Assembly: GCA_917880885.1 (NCBI GenBank)
Contig: OU862928.1
Span: 41,714,962 to 41,778,961 of the forward strand
Direction of reading: 5' to 3'
Length of the DNA stretch: 64,000 nucleotides
DNA from: Limnephilus marmoratus
Lineage: Eukaryota; Arthropoda; Insecta; Trichoptera; Limnephilidae
Under the pieces are notes generated by a model that was not told the origin of the DNA, did not search any database, and worked only from the letters and a program-made list of their open reading frames with translations. Positions 1-10,061 of this stretch are shown here, piece by piece. Numbering within the stretch: the first letter of the stretch is position 1; every line of letters starts with the position of its first letter. The position numbers and the translations under genes are program-made.

Positions 1-57
1 TGAGGGAAATTATTTTCCTCAGGGCCTCCTGTGTGGAGTTAATGTAAAAAGCGATAA
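1..57 (+). repeat. Hairpin-plus-poly(A) 3' tail, cut by window start
   Basis: The first bases carry the right half of the palindromic tail seen many times in this window (inner arm ending CCTCAGGGCC, then the outer arm TGTGTGGAG), followed by a short A run. The sense strand is plus, because the A run follows the outer arm. The body of the element lies outside the window, so it cannot be assigned to the coding (LINE) or non-coding version. Confidence 0.8.
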
Positions 58-174
58 AGTACCGACCTTTAATATAATATTTGAACAGAATTTCTTATAA
101 ATTGTCATTTTCCAAATTGCAGCGGATGTCTCAAGAATTCAGACTATCCCGTGATTTTTCCACGGTTCTGTGCT

Positions 175-1250
175 ATTATTTATTTATTTACGCCCATTTA
201 GGCTTTTACATACATATATACACTTAACAATATTTACGAAATTATACTAGTAAATAGTGCAGGAAATGACTGTTTAAAACACTTGCACATAAACAAATAT
301 AAAGCAAAAATACTATTGAATTTGATCCACACAGTATGCAGCACAAAATATAAAAACAAAAAAAAAATACTATAAAAATAGAATTTGATCAGCACAGGAT
401 GCAGGCACAAATTATTAAAAAAAAATACAAAAATAGCTTCTCTCCTTCAGCCGACAAAACACCACCAATATGCTAGTCAATTCAAACAGTTTCATCAACA
501 CATTCCCCTACTTGATGACAAAAACTTCAATAAGGTATGTTTATATATTAAAATTGATGTATTAAATATATCCACAACATCGGAGTATTTGTTTCCAAGC
601 TGTTGAATCCGTCGCATAGGAGTATAATATTGGCATGTTGACTTAGAATTGGCACAATAATATGGTAGGTACTGTCTTGTGACTGACCTGCCCGGAGTAT
701 GAAAAGAGATTACATATAATAAATCAGGGGTGTCAAACATTGAATTAATGATTTTATACAAACAGGTTAAATCGAAAATGATTCTACGATCCGATAATTT
801 TATTAAATTTAATGAACGAAGTAGGTTATCGTAATTTAGGTATTCACTAGGAATGCCCATTTTAAAATTTACATATCTTAAAAATTTATTTTGGATTCTT
901 TCAATCGCATGTGAATGAACCTCATAATTTGGGGACCAGACCGTGGAATTATATTCTATATGACTCCTTACTAGTGACATATATAAAGTTTTTACAGTAT
1001 TGACATTATTAAAATCGCTAGACACCCTTAAAATAAATCCCAACATTTTCAAAGCTTTATTGGTTATTATTTCTATATGCTTGATAAAGTTGAGTTTCGT
1101 GTCAAACCAAATACCTAAGTCATTAATTTCCGAGACAGATACTAACGACATATTGTTAATAGAATAATCGAAAAATATAGGATTCTTTATTCGATAAAAC
1201 CTCATAATTTGACATTTGCTTGTGTTAAGTTGCAAGCGGTTATAGAACAA
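175..1250 (-). pseudogene. Jockey/CR1-like LINE, 3' end (RT C-terminus)
   Basis: Open for 251 codons on the minus strand (1250 to 495), then a 3' UTR ending in TAAA repeats at 175-190. The protein shows the region after the RT palm: NTSKCQIMRFYR, DLGIWFDTKLNF and LVRSHIEYNSTVWSP, which are typical of insect Jockey/CR1-type reverse transcriptases. The catalytic FADD box and everything upstream are missing, so this is a 5'-truncated insertion. A clear relative lies at 20761-21800. The exact clade is uncertain. Confidence 0.85.
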
Positions 1251-1856
1251 ATAGGTTACTGTTGTCTTATACCATTGTTGAAACGAAAGTCTGACGAGGA
1301 ATTAAGAATGCCAACCATGCTGCGAGCTCCTTTTAAAATTCTAAGATTTTAATACGAAACAGAACAAAGAAACGCGATATGCCTACCCACGTAAAAATAT
1401 CGTTAAGTTCAAAATGATATCAAAATAAATTTCTTTTAGGATTAGTATTTGTCGGATAAGTCAGGAAGTAAGGGGTGTTTTCCCTTCATAAAAACCTCCT
1501 TTTTACAGCCTCAATTGGCTTGGAATCATTTCAGAAGCCACTAATTCGACCTTAATTCCTTTGCCCCTGGATGATCACTGTTTTTCTCCAAAAAGGCGCA
1601 TGAAAAAATGTGGAAAAGGCGCAAAAAGAGTGAAAAAAGCAGGGAAATGTCGACCGAATTGCGACGTGCGGGTTGTATTTCAGTTTTTATGTTAATTTCG
1701 CGGTGTTTTGGGTAATTTTATGGGCTGTGAAGCGTCATTGGATACGGTATCTCGAAGATACGCAGAAAGAAAATATTTTTTTAATATCCATATTTGTAAT
1801 TCACGCATCAAAGCAACACTAAAATTAAGTACATTATCGAGTGAAATATATTTTAA
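1251..1856. other. Unassigned non-coding stretch
   Basis: AT-rich sequence without a protein or repeat that I recognise. No long reading frame is present. Confidence 0.5.
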
Positions 1857-2901
1857 CTAGCTTTTGCCCCCGGCTTCGCTCGCATAGTAGAATATTATAT
1901 TATATATATTCATCTTTCACTGCGAGAAACTTCAGAGACACCCGGGATCTCACAGTACTATACAATGCTTTGGTTAGGAGTAGGCTTGAGAGTGGGTCGG
2001 TGGTTTGGAGTCCACACCAAGTGAAGTATTCCCTCATGTTGGAGAGAGTTCAGAAGAAATTTCTGAGATTTCTTTACCTGAGGAAATTGGCTTCTATCCG
2101 TGGCTCTACCCTACCCACTTTCTCTTGGGCATGCTCGGTGTGAACCTTCTACGGGTTAGAAGGGATGTGCTCATTGTAACACATTTCCTCAGACTGATTC
2201 GTGGAAGGTTCGAAAACTCGGCTATCATGGAGAGCATTAGTTTCTATGTTCCCGATGGTTATCTCCGTCATCGACAGCATAGACTGTTTTATCTCCCGGC
2301 TTGCAGAACTAACTTACCAATGGTTATGCCAGTCGGGAGAGCAATCTTGCTGTTGAATAGAATTAATTCGGATATCGACATATTTAGCGTCAGTGAAGCT
2401 GCCTTTAAAAGGCAAGCTCAATTAATGCTTATATAGTTTTTTTTTTTTTTGCCTACCATTTATATATTTAATTTTATGTTTAATGTAACACTGTTACAGA
2501 TATATTTAAAAACGCATTAAAATTTTTAATTTTGTAATGTTTTTAAAGAATAAATAAATTGAATTGAATTGAAATAGTATTAGGGGGTTCCCACTCCGTC
2601 TCTTCCACCTTGTCTATCCCACTCCACTCCCCCCCCCCTCCTTCACCCCTCTACGCCCGTTACATTCATTTTTCAAACAGCTCGCGTGCCACCTATTAAA
2701 GCTTTTCGTTTGGACAATAAACGTATAATAAATAATTTCATAATGCCAGAGCTTACCAATATATATGTACAGCCTATATTACTCGCAAATAATGTTGCTT
2801 TCTATTAGTGAACGAATTTTTAAAGTCCATTCAGTATTTTTTGCGTGAAAGAGTAACAAACATGCATCCATACAAACTTTCGCCTTTATAATATTATACA
2901 A
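1857..2901 (+). repeat. C-rich interspersed repeat (family G), split by a LINE
   Basis: The start CTAGCTTTTGCCCCCGGCTT at 1857 and the remainder at 2580-2901 match, in order, the uninterrupted copy at 58973-59455. The remainder has the C-rich block, the core AAACAGCTCGCGTGCCACCT and the end CGCCTTTATAATATTA. The LINE fragment at about 1890-2579 sits between them, with ATAGTA on both sides as a possible short target duplication. Non-coding; nature unknown (short non-autonomous element). Confidence 0.65.
1925..2575 (+). pseudogene. Jockey/CR1-like LINE 3' end, frameshifted
   Basis: The first frame reads VLYNALVRSRLESGSVVWSP and VQKKFLRFLYLR. A frame change near 2085-2110 moves the reading into a second frame containing YPTHFLLGMLGVNLLRVRRD and ending at 2436. 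This is the post-palm part of a LINE reverse transcriptase. The 3' UTR has a T run, then AATAAATAAATTGAATTGAA, a microsatellite tail typical of insect LINEs. The copy is 5' truncated and inactive. Confidence 0.8.
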
Positions 2902-2999
2902 GTAATAGAAAAGTCCAACACAAACATCAAACACTATTTAAACTTATGTATCTAAAGTTATCTATGTTCAAACATATGACTCAAACGTCTCTTTCTTGT

Positions 3000-3185
3000 T
3001 TAACATTAACTTCACACAGGAGGTCCTGAGGAGAAAAATCCTTCCAAGCTTATAGGGATGCTGTGTGGAGGGTCTTTATACGGAAATGAAGGAGAGGAAG
3101 TTCTGGTAAGAAAAAAAGGTATGAGGTAGTAATCTAGGGGTCAGTGTGACCGGGTGTGGCAGACGTACGAATCGAGAGAGTAATG
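3000..3185 (-). repeat. Decayed non-coding hairpin-tail element (type B)
   Basis: A degraded tail (CACACAGGAGGTCCTGAGGA, later GATGCTGTGTGGAGGGT) precedes AAGGAGAGGAAGTTCTGG and AATCTAGGGGTCAGTGTGAC. That is the order seen in cleaner minus-strand copies at 4316-4526 and 25999-26334. The inner palindrome has largely decayed. Confidence 0.65.
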
Positions 3186-3369
3186 TTAATATTTTAGTTT
3201 TTATTATTGTGACAGCTGTTACGGAATTCCAGATTGCTAGTCAAGAGCCTTACCCTCCACCACAGAGGCTGTGGTCAAGGGGTAAGGCGAAGGAACATAC
3301 TATTGTTTGAGATTTTCACGGGCCAAAAGTATTGATGTGATTCATTTCTGTTAAGAAGTGTTGAATTGC
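3186..3369. repeat. tRNA-like SINE head fragment
   Basis: The segment at 3225-3262 on the minus strand contains GGTAAGGCTCTTGACT, the most conserved part of the SINE head seen at 20395-20511, 21835-21935 and 40630-40700. Only the head is recognisable. Confidence 0.45.
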
Positions 3370-3740
3370 ATTTTTTTTTCATTAACTACAGATTGGAGGC
3401 CCTGAGGAAAACAATTTCCCTCAGGGCCTGTATCATCTTTGAAGATGCGATGATGTGGAGGGTTTTTTGGGTAGAGAAAAGAGTGAAAACGGATCTTGAA
3501 GAGACCCAAGTTGCGGGAAGGAGCAAACACAGAGACTGGCAATTCGTACCAGCTGTTGAATGCAAGAACGAGTTGCATAAGCGACCGGTTCAAATGTCAA
3601 CCGTGTACATATATCTTGGGCGCTCGTTTGGCGTATTTTCTGGCTACGCACCGGTGCCGAGAGTTTTAATGACGATAGTTCCTTGGAGCATCTTCCATTG
3701 AAATATCAGTTGAACAAGGACAGCATTCCCACTGTAAAGA
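3370..3740 (-). pseudogene. LINE A 3' end with hairpin tail
   Basis: The minus strand encodes a W-Y-E-L-P-V-S-V-F motif and LGLFKIRFHSFL, the extreme C-terminus of the LINE seen better at 62462-63050. Upstream DNA (3640-3740) also matches that copy but has frameshifts. The palindromic tail lies at 3394-3467, inside and just after the stop. The copy is 5' truncated and mutated. Confidence 0.8.
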
Positions 3741-4315
3741 TTGCAATCCGTTCGTTAAACGTTACATTACTGTTATTTACGTTACATAACTACGTGATCT
3801 TCGCGTAGCAAGTCAGACATAACCACTAAGCCTATAAAGGTCTCTCAAAACCGGGATTGAACCCTGACTGTCGGGTTGCGGCTCGTTAACCATGTGACAT
3901 GCCCTGAATTTAAAAAAATTAACAAGAAAATTGCGTTTTATCCTTTTCCCTTTTTCAATTTCGCGGTTAGTTAAATTTAAAGACAACATGTTTTAAATAA
4001 AATGTAACCCTTTTTACGCTTTACTTCTTTGGCGAAAAACCTTTGAGGAAACATTTATGATTTTTTTCGTGTGTTTGTTTTTATTTTAGAGGGTATTTTT
4101 TTCGTTAAGTTGAGCTGTAGGTTGCTTATGATGAATAGATTTAATCATCTTTTAATTCATTTATAAGCGTAAGCAAGTCACACGGTTATTTCTCAGTGAC
4201 ATTTCGCAATACTACCACTGTTGGAAGTGCATATATATGCACCAATACACACAATCCGAAGTATGTGTGGCTTAAATCAATTCTGCATTTTGTGAGGCGG
4301 GTATGGGTTTTTTTT
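3741..4315. other. Mostly unassigned; tRNA-like patch
   Basis: At 3815-3905 the minus strand carries GGGTTCAATCCCGGT, close to a Pol III B box, and may be a worn SINE or tRNA remnant. The rest is AT-rich with no recognised feature. Near 4295 the motif GAGGCGGGTATGGGT resembles the 5' start of type B elements. Confidence 0.35.
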
Positions 4316-4526
4316 TTTTTTACATGAGCTCCACACAGGAGGCCCTGAGGAAAATAATTTCCCTCAGGGCCTATGTCATCTTTGGGGATGTTGTGTGGAG
4401 GGTTTTTTAAGGAAAGGAAGGAGAGGAGAGTTCTGGGAAGGAAAAGGTTTAAGGGGTGGGTAGGAATCTGGAGTTCAGTATGTCCTGGTCATCCACCTCT
4501 AAGACCTAGACAAACCTCACCCCATG
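4316..4526 (-). repeat. Non-coding hairpin-tail element (type B), 5' truncated
   Basis: Minus-sense copy with its poly(A) tract as a T run at about 4310-4321, outer stem arms CTCCACACA and TGTGTGGAG, the inner palindrome, and body to CACCCCATGAAC. It abuts an opposite-sense copy at 4527, making a head-to-head pair. The short open frames here are incidental. Confidence 0.8.
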
Positions 4527-4935
4527 AACGGGTACCGCCGCCCCGGGAACAATTTATCGCATAACCAACACCTCTGTCATAGGTCACCCCAGGTGTTTCG
4601 CTACGTTTGGTGACTTAGCAGGGGTGCCCGAGTTCATGGGGTGAAATTTGTTCGGGTCTTGGTGGCGAATGCATCTGCCCACCAGTTGGCAGGGCGGATC
4701 GGGAGAGAATGGTTGAGGGAGTACCTTTGACTTCTCCAACCGTACACTCTCGGAACATTGCATTGCACCGCAGTGGCAGGGATGGATTCATACGACTGTC
4801 ACTTCTGGTCATACTGACACCCAGATTCCTACCCACCTCTAATACCCCTTTCCTTCCCAGAACATCCTCTCCTTCCTTTGAACGGAATTATTTTCCTCAG
4901 GGCCTCCTGTGTGGAGCTAATGTAAAAAAAGCTTA
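4527..4935 (+). repeat. Non-coding hairpin-tail element (type B)
   Basis: Plus-sense copy from GGGTACCGCCGCCCCGGGAA through TTCGCTACGTTTGGTGACTT and a middle block to the tail CCTCAGGGCCTCCTGTGTGG and an A run. About 400 bp with no conserved reading frame. Other copies: 15400-15834, 25999-26334, 42715-43030, 51040-51385. It could be a SINE or the 3' UTR of an unseen LINE; the tail equals that of LINE A. Confidence 0.8.
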
Positions 4936-5227
4936 CTATAAATATATCTACAATTATTTAAAAAAAAAACACATCACAGACTGGATCAAAAAACAAGGTA
5001 TTCACTTTACACAAAACATTATAACACCTAACCAAACATGACCCAAACCCAAAAATAATAAAAAAAAACAAACTTTTTTCGGGATAGAAAATATTAACCA
5101 CAAATTGGGTAGGTACTAAAAATTTTTTTATAACAGAAAAATATACCTACCTGCTCATCCAGATAATTATTTATCTAATCCTAACTTCCACTAATCTTAA
5201 ATTTATGTATACGATACTGCCTCCATG
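4936..5227. other. Unassigned AT-rich stretch
   Basis: Nothing recognisable beyond A- and T-rich tracts. Confidence 0.5.
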
Positions 5228-6247
5228 GGTATATTTTTGTCTCCGGTGTTTTTATTTTTTTTTTATTTTTTTTTTCAAAATCAAACAAAAAAAAATATTA
5301 TTCCACTGTCGTCACTGATCACTCAACCGCGTAACCGACCAACCCCATACCATGCATGCAACTATCCAACACCTGCCATTTTTTGTGTTTTTGTAAAAAA
5401 AAACATCAAAAATGTCACCGGTGACCAAAATTTCATAAACATTTTTTACTCGAGATAATTTTACTAATTACTGGTAAAAGTAAGATTAATGTTAACAAAA
5501 CGAAAATGATGATACAGAGCAGGAACCCTTCACACAGAAGAAGAAGTAGTGCATAATTTAAAGACAACTACTCATACGAAGTGGTCGATCAATTCACCTA
5601 CTTGGGCTCCAGTCTGACAGAGAACAATGAGGATCCAGCAGAAATCAGAAGGAGAATCACAGCAGCCAAAAAAACATACTTCTCTTTGCTGCCAGTATTT
5701 AAGTCACGTAGTGTCCACAGAAAAACCAAAATAACCATAAATAAGACCATTCTTAGAACTGTATTGGCATATGGATGTGAGGCGCTGACACTGACGGTAA
5801 AGATGGCTGAAATGCTGGATACTTTTGAAAGAAAAGTGCTGAGAAGAATATGTGGACCCGTGAAAGAGGGTGAACAGTGGCGCATCCGGCACAATACAGA
5901 ATTGTATGATATATATAAGGCCCCTAGCATCTCAGCACATATGAAACTCCTCAGGCTGAGATGGGCTGGGCATGTACAGAGAATGCCGGATACACGCGTG
6001 CCAAAAAGAATTTTGACTGGACACCCAGGTGGAAAGAGAAAAGTTGGAAGACCCAGACTGAGGTGGGAAGACGAAGTAAGAGGGGATGCAGCACAGCTTC
6101 TCCAGGTACCAAATTGGAAGTCAGCCGCTGAGGACAGGAGGAGTTGGAGGCGACTGTTGCAGGAGACCAAAGCTCGATATGGGCTGTAGCGCCATCGAAG
6201 AAAAAGAAGGTAAAAGTAAGACAAGTGCGTCCCTCAACACCCTGTAC
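5228..6247 (+). mobile_element. Palindromic MITE-like element interrupted by an RTE insertion
   Basis: The left part (GTCTCCGGTG, long T tracts, GTCGTCACTG) and the right part (ATGTCACCGGTGACCAAAAT, then CGTCCCTCAACACCCTGTA at 6227-6246) match the foldback element at 32860-33421. Removing the RTE and one copy of its 12-bp target duplication brings the two halves together in the order seen there. Non-coding. Confidence 0.7.
5485..6208 (+). pseudogene. RTE-type LINE, 3' end
   Basis: Open reading for about 202 codons to the stop at 6187-6189. Motifs are FTYLGSSLTEN, EIRRRITAAKK, LAYGCEALTL, FERKVLRRICGP, RLRWAGHVQRM and GRPRLRWEDEV, all characteristic of the C-terminal part of RTE-type reverse transcriptases. 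A short 3' tail of GAAGAAAAAGAAGG follows, as in RTE elements. GGTAAAAGTAAG occurs at 5473-5484 and 6209-6220, a 12-bp target duplication. The endonuclease and most of the RT are absent, so the copy is dead on arrival. Confidence 0.92.
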
Positions 6248-6871
6248 AAATCACTTTAATTATTTGTAAAATGGATGTTCAAAATGCATGAAAATAAATA
6301 AATAAACTCTTAAGAAATTAAAGTATGGAAAAATTTAAAAAAAACTCACCCTTTGGTATTGTTCACCTGGTTGCACTAGGAGTCAAAAAGCTCCCGGAGT
6401 CTTTTTCTAACGAATGACAAAATATCCAAAAAAGTGTCGGATATGTCGTTGTCTTTGGCTACAAAAAATGCCTGGAGCATTTTAACTCTTGCATTTTATC
6501 TTGAGAATACGAACTCTGTAACTGAATGGTCCATTTGATGAAAGGAAGTATGAACTCACCTGTAAAGAAAGAAAACATTATATTAATTACAATAAAACAA
6601 AATTTCTAACCATAAGACAAGATAGATGGCACATAGCAGGGATTGAGACTCAAATAAATACGGAGGCAACCCCAAGGTCGAGACCCAGAATCATTCCCAC
6701 CGCCGGCTAAAGGCTTGATGACATTGAGCTAGTTTACAAGCTACTATCTAGGAAATTCACTATCTGTTAGTAAACTCGCTCAGTGTAATCGAATAACTTG
6801 CTAACAAGCAGATTGTTGACTATCTACGAAAAAGTAGAAAGGTCGCCAACTTTAATAATAATAATAATATA
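6248..6871. repeat. Mostly unassigned; foldback family F fragment at 6740-6860
   Basis: 6740-6860 carries GTTTACAAGCTACTA, GTTAGTAAACTCGCTC and CTATCTACGAAAAAGTAGAA, shared with 14730-14990 and 32571-33425. An AAT microsatellite ends the block. 6248-6739 holds no feature I recognise. Confidence 0.5.
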
Positions 6872-7243
6872 ATGAGGCAGGTAACTGGATAGAAAATGAA
6901 GAACTCAATTGTTCAGACATTGAACAAATGAGTTGTTTCTGATATATCGGTTGAATTGTTAGCCAAAATAATAAAAAATACTCATAGTTGGAAAGCCACG
7001 GGTTGCGATTGGATACATAATTTTTGGTACAAACGTCTAACTACTTTACATCCTCTTTTTGCAAAAAATCTTTCAAAACTTGTCAGAGAACCCCAAAATT
7101 TTCCTAATTTTCTAACTAAGGGCATTACTTATATGTTGCCTAAAAGCGAACATATTAATAATCCCTCTCAATATAGACCCATTACATGTCTACCGACAAT
7201 ATACAAAATTTTAACCTCTTGCTTGACAGATTTAATATATACT
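6872..7243 (+). pseudogene. R2-superclade LINE copy 1: start of RT (5' truncated)
   Basis: Reads KATGCDWIHNFWYKRL and PSQYRPITCLPTIYKILTSC, the opening RT motifs of LINEs that carry a C-terminal restriction-like endonuclease. A frameshift near 6937-6945 separates a short upstream piece (NEAGNWIENEEL) from the rest. The reading frame is interrupted after codon ACT by the LTR element at 7244 and resumes in frame at 9186 once the insertion and one TACT duplicate are discounted. Confidence 0.88.
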
Positions 7244-8110
7244 TGAGGGAGCGGGAGACGGAAATGAAAGTCTTCATGTCGAAGTGGTGAGTCAGTCATT
7301 TATTGGGCTACGTAGCAGATGGTCGGTGGTCGGTAACATGAGGTAATGCGGGGTGCCGTAGATGATGCTGCAGGCGTGCGGAGTGATGGAGATGGTGCGG
7401 TGAAGGTCAGCGAGTTGCTCGACACCATGGCGGTGGAGATGACCTATATTCCAGGCCGTTGCTCGACGCTTTAAGTCGCGGAGGTAAACGGTGAGTGGCT
7501 CGGTGTGCTGAGCCACCAGCAGGTAGTCCTGGCGAGGCGGAGCGTGTTCCATGGCAGCGAAGCACGGAGGGGCTTCGGGGTGCCATGAAGTGGTGAGCTG
7601 ATCCCTGGACTGAAGGTGACGCAAACCTTGTAAGTCGCGGGATGGAGCTGATCTCAGGAGCTGAAGACACGATGGGCCTTGTAGCTGAGACGTGGTGATG
7701 GACCTCGAGGAAGCTGCTCTGGAGCGTAGCGATGCCATGCAGAGATCGTTACATGCTGAGATGTTGGCCGACTGTAAGTGTGAGACTGAACTGGACTGAA
7801 CTGCAGCGGGCGAGCGATCGGCTGCTTATATAGCCGCGGTAGAGTAACTACCTCGCGGTAGGTAATACGAGCCACTTCGGCAGTTGAGAATATTCGGCGC
7901 CGTACAGATATTGTACGGTGCTGTCTCGAGACCTTTCTAGGCGGGGCGATATTATTATCGTCAGGCTGGCACGGGAGGCGAGAAAGTACATCGCGGCCAG
8001 TATAGGTACGAAGGTACCTAGGCAAGTAGGTTTGCCGATGGGCGCGAATATTAGGAGATGTTTCTCGTATGTTCTTTTGATGGCGATGATAATAATGATG
8101 TGTCGCCACA
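7244..8110 (-). repeat. 3' LTR of the non-autonomous element
   Basis: Near-identical to the 5' LTR, with the TATA box at 7825-7832 and AATAAA at 7299-7304. It differs from the other LTR only in a small cluster close to the outer end, as far as I could compare. Confidence 0.9.
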
Positions 8111-8123
8111 CACCCCCTTCCCA
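8111..8123 (-). promoter_or_regulatory. Polypurine tract
   Basis: The minus strand reads GGGAAGGGGGTG directly before the 3' LTR start TGTGGCG, the expected place and composition for the plus-strand primer of an LTR element. Confidence 0.85.
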
Positions 8124-8294
8124 GTGTACGGAGTACAGGGTTGAAAGATGATGCCAGGAGTCGCAGGAAAGCCGGGTTGATGCTGCTGGTCGGTGCGTCC
8201 GTGCCGATGCGTCTCTACCGATTCCCTCGTTTTGCGGTGTTACCGGTGCGTCGTGGTAACACTCTTGTCAGGATGCTATATGCTGCGTATCCAT

Positions 8295-8312
8295 ATCACG
8301 TCGGGGTCACCA
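8295..8312 (-). promoter_or_regulatory. Primer-binding site, tRNA-Trp
   Basis: The minus strand reads TGGTGACCCCGACGTGAT, complementary over 18 nt to the 3' end (including CCA) of eukaryotic tRNA-Trp as I know it. It lies 2 nt from the 5' LTR, the usual spacing. Confidence 0.88.
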
Positions 8313-8314
8313 GT

Positions 8315-9181
8315 TGAGGGAGCGGGAGACAGAAATGAAAGGCGTCATGTCGAAGTGGTGAGTCAGTCATTTATTGGGCTACGTAGCAGATGGTCGGTGG
8401 TCGGTAACATGAGGTAATGCGGGGTGCCGTAGATGATGCTGCAGGCGTGCGGAGTGATGGAGATGGTGCGGTGAAGGTCAGCGAGTTGCTCGACACCATG
8501 GCGGTGGAGATGACCTATATTCCAGGCCGTTGCTCGACGCTTTAAGTCGCGGAGGTAAACGGTGAGTGGCTCGGTGTGCTGAGCCACCAGCAGGTAGTCC
8601 TGGCGAGGCGGAGCGTGTTCCATGGCAGCGAAGCACGGAGGGGCTTCGGGGTGCCATGAAGTGGTGAGCTGATCCCTGGACTGAAGGTGACGCAAACCTT
8701 GTAAGTCGCGGGATGGAGCTGATCTCAGGAGCTGAAGACACGATGGGCCTTGTAGCTGAGACGTGGTGATGGACCTCGAGGAAGCTGCTCTGGAGCGTAG
8801 CGATGCCATGCAGAGATCGTTACATGCTGAGATGTTGGCCGACTGTAAGTGTGAGACTGAACTGGACTGAACTGCAGCGGGCGAGCGATCGGCTGCTTAT
8901 ATAGCCGCGGTAGAGTAACTACCTCGCGGTAGGTAATACGAGCCACTTCGGCAGTTGAGAATATTCGGCGCCGTACAGATATTGTACGGTGCTGTCTCGA
9001 GACCTTTCTAGGCGGGGCGATATTATTATCGTCAGGCTGGCACGGGAGGCGAGAAAGTACATCGCGGCCAGTATAGGTACGAAGGTACCTAGGCAAGTAG
9101 GTTTGCCGATGGGCGCGAATATTAGGAGATGTTTCTCGTATGTTCTTTTGATGGCGATGATAATAATGATGTGTCGCCACA
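8315..9181 (-). repeat. 5' LTR of the non-autonomous element
   Basis: On the minus strand it starts TGTGGCGACA and ends CGCTCCCTCA. A TATATAAG box lies at 8896-8903 and AATAAA at 8370-8375, both in the correct order for a promoter and polyadenylation site inside one LTR. Open frames read through it are not conserved in the solo LTR and are taken as chance. Confidence 0.9.
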
Positions 9182-10061
9182 TACTCATTTGGATGAAAAA
9201 AATATTTTATCTGAACAACAAAAAGGTTGTCGCAGAAAACATATGGGATGTAAAGAACAGTTAGTTATTGATTCTGTAATTTTAAAACAAATTCAAAATC
9301 AAAAGCGTAATTTACATACTTGTTATATAGATTATCAAAAAGCTTTTGATAGTGTCCCGCACTCGTGGCTAATCAAAATTTTAAAAATATATAAAGTTAA
9401 CCCAATTATAATTAGCTTTTTGAAAAATATTATGTCCTTTTGGAATACAGATTTGCTAGTTAATTTAAAAGGTAAGAAAATAGTAGTACCGGGCATTTCA
9501 ATAAAAAGAGGGATTTTTCAAGGAGACTCATTGAGCCCTCTTTGGTTTTGCTTAGCATTGAATCCCCTTTCTAAAATGTTAATTAAAAGCAAGTTTGGAA
9601 TAAAAATTAAGGGTAATACAAGAGAGAGTAGTATAGTTTCACATCTATTATATATGGATGATATAAAATTATTTTCAAATTCTGAATCAAATTTAGAGAA
9701 AATGATTAAGGTAGTTAAAATTTTTTCAGATGATATTAAAATGACTTTTGGTTTAGATAAATGTAAAATTATCCATATAGAGAAAGGCAAAATTGTAGAT
9801 GGAGACGAGGGTATATTTAGAAATTTCAAAATTCAAAGTATGAAAGGGGATGAGGTTTATAAATATTTAGGATACCCGCAATCGAATAGATTAGATCACA
9901 CTAGTATTAAAAATGATATTAGGATTAAATTTCAAACTAGGATCAGAAAATTTTTAAAATGCAATCTATCTGCTAAAAATTTAGTAAAAGCAATAAATAC
10001 TTGGGCAATACCTCTACTAACGTACTCATTTGGCATAATTAAATGGTCCAATACAGATTAA
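9182..10061 (+). pseudogene. R2-superclade LINE copy 1: RT catalytic part
   Basis: Continues the RT from 7243. Motifs are QQKGCRRKHMGCKEQL, CYIDYQKAFDSVPHSWLIK, GIFQGDSLSPLWFCLALN and the catalytic YMDD at 9651-9662. It stops at 10059-10061 where codon TTA, still present in copy 2, has become TAA. A Met-initiated reading that begins in the LTR at 9129 is spurious. After the stop, about 85 bp present in copy 2 are deleted near 10146. Confidence 0.9.

Larger units (their letters stand above)
7244..9181 (-). mobile_element. Non-autonomous LTR retrotransposon (TRIM/LARD-like)
   Basis: Two 867-bp direct repeats (7244-8110 and 8315-9181, spacing exactly 1071) flank only 204 bp of internal DNA with no gag or pol. 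Ends are TG...CA with a 4-bp target duplication TACT (7240-7243 and 9182-9185). On the minus strand the order is 5' LTR, 2-nt gap, tRNA-Trp primer site, internal DNA, purine tract, 3' LTR. I saw only three LTR differences (at 7260, 7271 and 7273), so insertion is recent. It needs proteins from another element. A 4-bp duplication fits Gypsy-type integrases, but the superfamily is not proven. Confidence 0.93.

Noticed and set aside
7292..8111. Three overlapping minus-strand frames of 87-151 codons, repeated at 8363-9188
   Set aside because: They lie within the LTRs, are duplicated only because the LTRs are, and are not kept in the solo LTR at 16725-17586.
9129..9181. Start codon and first residues of the RT frame at 9129
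   Set aside because: These bases belong to the LTR. The RT reading resumes only after the insertion.
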